A stretch of DNA of 64,000 nt. Origin: an uncultured Sphingomonas sp. Its GTDB lineage: Bacteria > Pseudomonadota > Alphaproteobacteria > Sphingomonadales > Sphingomonadaceae. The stretch is from contig NZ_CAJXWX010000010.1 of the NCBI RefSeq assembly GCF_913062585.1, positions 1-64,000 on the forward strand, in the 5' to 3' direction. This document shows positions 61,247 to 64,000 of the stretch, piece after piece. Both the position numbers and the translations under genes were made by a program. Below the pieces are notes generated by a model, which was given only the letters and a program-made list of their open reading frames with translations, had not been told where the DNA came from and did not search any database. Positions within the stretch are counted from its first letter, which is position 1. Every line of letters starts with the position of its first letter.

Positions 61247-63502
61247 TCACTTCGCCGACTTGTCCTTCACGGTCCGGTCCAGGAAGTTCAGGATCGTATG
61301 CCACAGATGCTCGGACACGCCCGGTCCGCCGACGCGGTGGGTTTGCCCGGGATAGAGCATCATCTCGAACGGCGTGTCGGTCTTCTGCATCTCGGCGGCG
61401 AAGGCGGTCGCATTGTCGAGGAAGACATTGTCGTCCGCCATGCCATGGATCAGCATCAGCGGATCATGGATCTTCGGCGCGGCGGTGATCGCCTGCGACG
61501 TCGCATAGCTTTGCGGGTCGGTGCGCGGATCGCCCAGATAACGCTCGGTATAATGGGTGTCGTAGAGCTGCCAGTCGGTGACGGGCGCGCCCGACACGGC
61601 GGCGGCGTACACGCCCGGCGTCTTCTCCAGCATCTTGATCGACATATAGCCGCCGTAAGACCAGCCATAGGTCGCGATCCGGCCCGCATCGACGAAGGGT
61701 AGCGTCTTCAGATAATTCGCCCCCGCCAACTGGTCGGCCACCTCGACCGTGCCCATCGCGTGATAGATGGCATCCTCGAACGCCTTGCCGCGATTATACG
61801 AGCCGCGATTGTCGATCTGGAAGAAGATCCAGCCCTGGTCGACCAGATATTGTGGCAGTGCGCCCTGCCAGCCGCGCGTCACCTGCTGGCCGGTGCCGGG
61901 GCCGCCATAATGCTGGAAGAAAACGGGGTAGCGCTTGCCCGGCTCCAGCTTGGGGGTGATCATCTCCCAATAGAGCGTCGTGCCGTCATCGGCCTTGATC
62001 GTGCCGAACTTCGTCTCGCGGTGGCTGGCAAGATAGGGCGCATAGGGATGGCCCGCGACGATGGCGTTCTCGTTGATCCAGCTCAGCCGCTTGCCGGTCG
62101 TATCGGCCAGATAGACCTGGGTCGGCTGGCTGGGGCTGGAGCGCGAGACGATGAAGCGGCTGGCCGACGAATCCATCGTGGCGCTGTTGGTATAGCCGCG
62201 CTCGGTCAGGCGGGTGATGACATTGGGCTGGGCGATGTCGACGGCATAGAGATGCTGTTCGAGGACATCGTCCTTCAGGCCGGTGAAATAGAGCCGGCCC
62301 TTGGCCTCGTCGACGCCGACCAGATTGGTGACGACCCAGGGGCCCTTGGTCAGCTGCGTCCACTGGCCGTTCGCGAAGTGATAGAGATGGCCATAGCCAT
62401 CGCGCTCCGACCGCCAGATCAGGCTGCCGTCCTTCATCGGGCGATAGGCGTCGGACAGGTTCAGCCAGCTGCGCTGCCCCGACCGCTCGGTGAACAGCAC
62501 CGTCGACTTGCCGGTGGTCGGGTCGACACGCAGCATATCGAGTGTCTTCTGGTCGCGGCTCTCGCGCTGGACGAGCAGGGTCTTGCCGTCCGGCGTCCAG
62601 TCGACACGCGCCAGATAGATGTCGGGGTTGGTGCCCAGATCAACCTTCACCCGGCCCGCCCCGTCCGCCTTCATCACGTACAGGTCGACCAGCGCATTGG
62701 GCGTGCCCGCCGCGGGGTAACGCTGTTCATAGACCTTGGTGCCGGCCGCACCGATGGCGGCACGGACGGCGACCTTGACCGGCGCGTCGTCGAACCGCTC
62801 GACCGCGATATAGCGCTCGTCGGGGCTCCACCAGTATCCGGTGAAGCGGTGCATTTCCTCCTGCGCGACGAACTCCGCCTCGCCGAAATGGACGGTACCG
62901 CCGCCTTCGGTGGTCAGCGCACGCGCCTCTCCGCCCGCCAACGGCATGGCCCAGAGATTCTGGTCGCGCACAAAGCTGACGAAACCACCCCTGGGGCTGA
63001 CGATCGGATTCAGCTCGCCGCCGGGGGTGTTGGTCAGGCGACGGACCTGCCCGTCCAGGCTGGCGAGATAGAGGTCGCCGTCCAGCGGCACCAGGATCGA
63101 CTTGCCGTCGGGCGCCCAGTCATAGGCGACGATTCCCTTCGACCCGCCGATGCGCGCGCGCTCGCGCTGCATCTTCTCGGCCTCGGACAGTTCCGCGCCC
63201 GAGCCGACCTTCTTGGAGTCGACCAGCATCCGTTCCTCGCTGGTGCGCGTGTCGCGCGCCCAGAGGTCCAGGCGTTCCTTCTCGTCGGCGCGGGGGCGCA
63301 GCGAGGTCAGCAGCGTGCCATCGGGCGACAGGCGAAGCCCGCGCGGCTGCGATCCCGACAGGTCCGGGCTGCCGAAGACGCGCGCCAGGGTCAGTTCGCC
63401 CTGCTTCGCCGGGGTCTCAGCGGCCATGGCCGCGCTCCCCGATCCGATCGCGATCGAGGCCCCCACAGACGCCAATGCCAGACCCAACACCCATTTGCGC
63501 AT
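61247..63502 (-). CDS. dipeptidyl peptidase IV-type S9 peptidase, exported
   Basis: A 751-residue serine peptidase removing X-Pro or X-Ala dipeptides. The signal peptide ends near AAMAAE. An eight-bladed beta-propeller follows, with the N-terminus-binding Glu-Glu pair in FVAQEEMHRFTGYWWSPD. The catalytic domain has Ser in YGWSYGGYMS, Asp in IHGMADDNVF and His in GQTHRV. Length and triad are complete. Periplasmic location fits a peptide-scavenging lifestyle, together with the M2 peptidase in this window. Confidence 0.95.
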   Translation of the reverse strand: MRKWVLGLALASVGASIAIGSGSAAMAAETPAKQGELTLARVFGSPDLSGSQPRGLRLSPDGTLLTSLRPRADEKERLDLWARDTRTSEERMLVDSKKVGSGAELSEAEKMQRERARIGGSKGIVAYDWAPDGKSILVPLDGDLYLASLDGQVRRLTNTPGGELNPIVSPRGGFVSFVRDQNLWAMPLAGGEARALTTEGGGTVHFGEAEFVAQEEMHRFTGYWWSPDERYIAVERFDDAPVKVAVRAAIGAAGTKVYEQRYPAAGTPNALVDLYVMKADGAGRVKVDLGTNPDIYLARVDWTPDGKTLLVQRESRDQKTLDMLRVDPTTGKSTVLFTERSGQRSWLNLSDAYRPMKDGSLIWRSERDGYGHLYHFANGQWTQLTKGPWVVTNLVGVDEAKGRLYFTGLKDDVLEQHLYAVDIAQPNVITRLTERGYTNSATMDSSASRFIVSRSSPSQPTQVYLADTTGKRLSWINENAIVAGHPYAPYLASHRETKFGTIKADDGTTLYWEMITPKLEPGKRYPVFFQHYGGPGTGQQVTRGWQGALPQYLVDQGWIFFQIDNRGSYNRGKAFEDAIYHAMGTVEVADQLAGANYLKTLPFVDAGRIATYGWSYGGYMSIKMLEKTPGVYAAAVSGAPVTDWQLYDTHYTERYLGDPRTDPQSYATSQAITAAPKIHDPLMLIHGMADDNVFLDNATAFAAEMQKTDTPFEMMLYPGQTHRVGGPGVSEHLWHTILNFLDRTVKDKSAK

Positions 63503-63771
63503 TCATACGACTCCAGACCTCGAACGCGCCGGGGCATCGCCCGGCCATTGGTCCGGCGTTATCGCGACGCCGCCGCGATCCGGCAAGCGGCATCGCCAAA
63601 CACCGCATTTCCGGACCGATTCGCCGTGCAAAGAAAAGGATATGATTCGTTACGGAAACGTTTTTGATTTCGTAAACCGGCCGTTAACGAAAAGTCTCTA
63701 GGCCGACTGTTCGGGCGCGACACCGGGACGACCTGTCATGGTGCCGTGAACGGCGCATTATCGGAACGGAC

Positions 63772-64000
63772 ATGGCGATCATCACGGCATTGGACATTCA
63801 GGACGATCGACGCGGTGACGTACGGGCGATTCTGGCGCGCCTGGGCAGTGCCGGGCATCCGTATGTCCAGTCGCTTCTGCTTCCCCATGTGCTGCTTCAC
63901 GACCTGACCGACGCGGTTCATGCGGTGTGTGCGGTCCATGGCAATCATCCGTGCATGATCGACTATGCCATGGCCCGCGGAATCCAGATTGAGACGCTGC
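63772..64000 (+). CDS. uncharacterised protein, cut by window end
   Basis: The frame opens at ATG 63772 (MAIITALDIQDDRRGDVRAI) behind GGAACGGA and stays open for 76 codons to the edge. The middle is hydrophobic and histidine-rich (SLLLPHVLLHDLTDAVHAVC). No family is recognised from the part that is visible. The balanced composition supports a real gene. The upstream gap of 269 bases includes an AT-rich stretch near 63630-63705 likely to hold promoters for this gene and the divergent peptidase. Confidence 0.65.
   Translation, partial: MAIITALDIQDDRRGDVRAILARLGSAGHPYVQSLLLPHVLLHDLTDAVHAVCAVHGNHPCMIDYAMARGIQIETL

Noticed and set aside
63630..63705. Inverted-repeat operator near CGTTACGGAAACG
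   Set aside because: The arms pair imperfectly and the region is simply AT-rich; not enough to claim a site.

Overview
The window looks like a chromosomal segment of a high-GC alphaproteobacterium of the Sphingomonadales, most likely Sphingomonas or a close relative. The grounds are the uniformly high GC, a DivL-type kinase with tyrosine in the H-box next to tsaE and ahcY, alphaproteobacterial AddAB, AmgK/MurU cell-wall recycling, abundant secreted S9 and M2 peptidases, and many 4-base ATGA/GTGA gene overlaps. No rRNA, tRNA or CRISPR array was recognised. All assignments come from reading the sequence; no database search was run.

Left part (1-14.7 kb) is mosaic. It opens with the 3' end of an IS91-type transposase. 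A Tat-exported phosphoesterase lipoprotein, a decayed LysR gene, and a formate-dehydrogenase-like molybdoenzyme facing an SRPBCC gene follow; the last two have each lost their 5' end at one shared junction near 4890. A gene-poor 1.35-kb stretch with three degenerate repeats and an IS5-like remnant leads into a three-gene inositol operon (6660-9346): CDP-alcohol phosphotransferase, inositol-phosphate synthase and nucleotidyltransferase. A kynurenine operon (formamidase, kynureninase, permease) runs leftwards from 12.85 kb. An outer-membrane MetA-like protein and a small orphan protein end this part.

14.8-21.0 kb is a tightly overlapping five-gene operon that looks like a polysaccharide synthesis and export system: a membrane-anchored periplasmic protein, a family 2 glycosyltransferase with an N-terminal MshEN-like (possible c-di-GMP receptor) domain, a polytopic membrane protein, a REC protein with a degenerate GGDEF-like C-terminus, and an outer-membrane protein. 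This is the best candidate for an undescribed system.

21.1-31.5 kb holds a YgiB/YgiC-like pair, small envelope proteins and lipoproteins, YjbQ, SecA, a TonB-family protein, ArgJ and a GST. 31.1-44.2 kb is a long leftward housekeeping block: divL, tsaE, amgK, murU, addB, addA and trxA, with ahcY just upstream. A 20-bp perfect palindrome lies in the ahcY promoter region. 44.5-51.1 kb carries YqgE, a peroxiredoxin, AMP nucleosidase, an M2 peptidase and a hydrolase.

51.3-52.7 kb is an IS701-family element inserted at CTAG whose transposase is broken by frameshifts. The rest carries a LuxR-type membrane regulator, membrane proteins, an SGNH hydrolase, asd, lysA with a coupled set of small genes, MgtC, a DPP-IV peptidase and a gene cut by the window edge. 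Three families of dispersed hairpin repeats occupy most of the larger intergenic gaps right of 24.8 kb.
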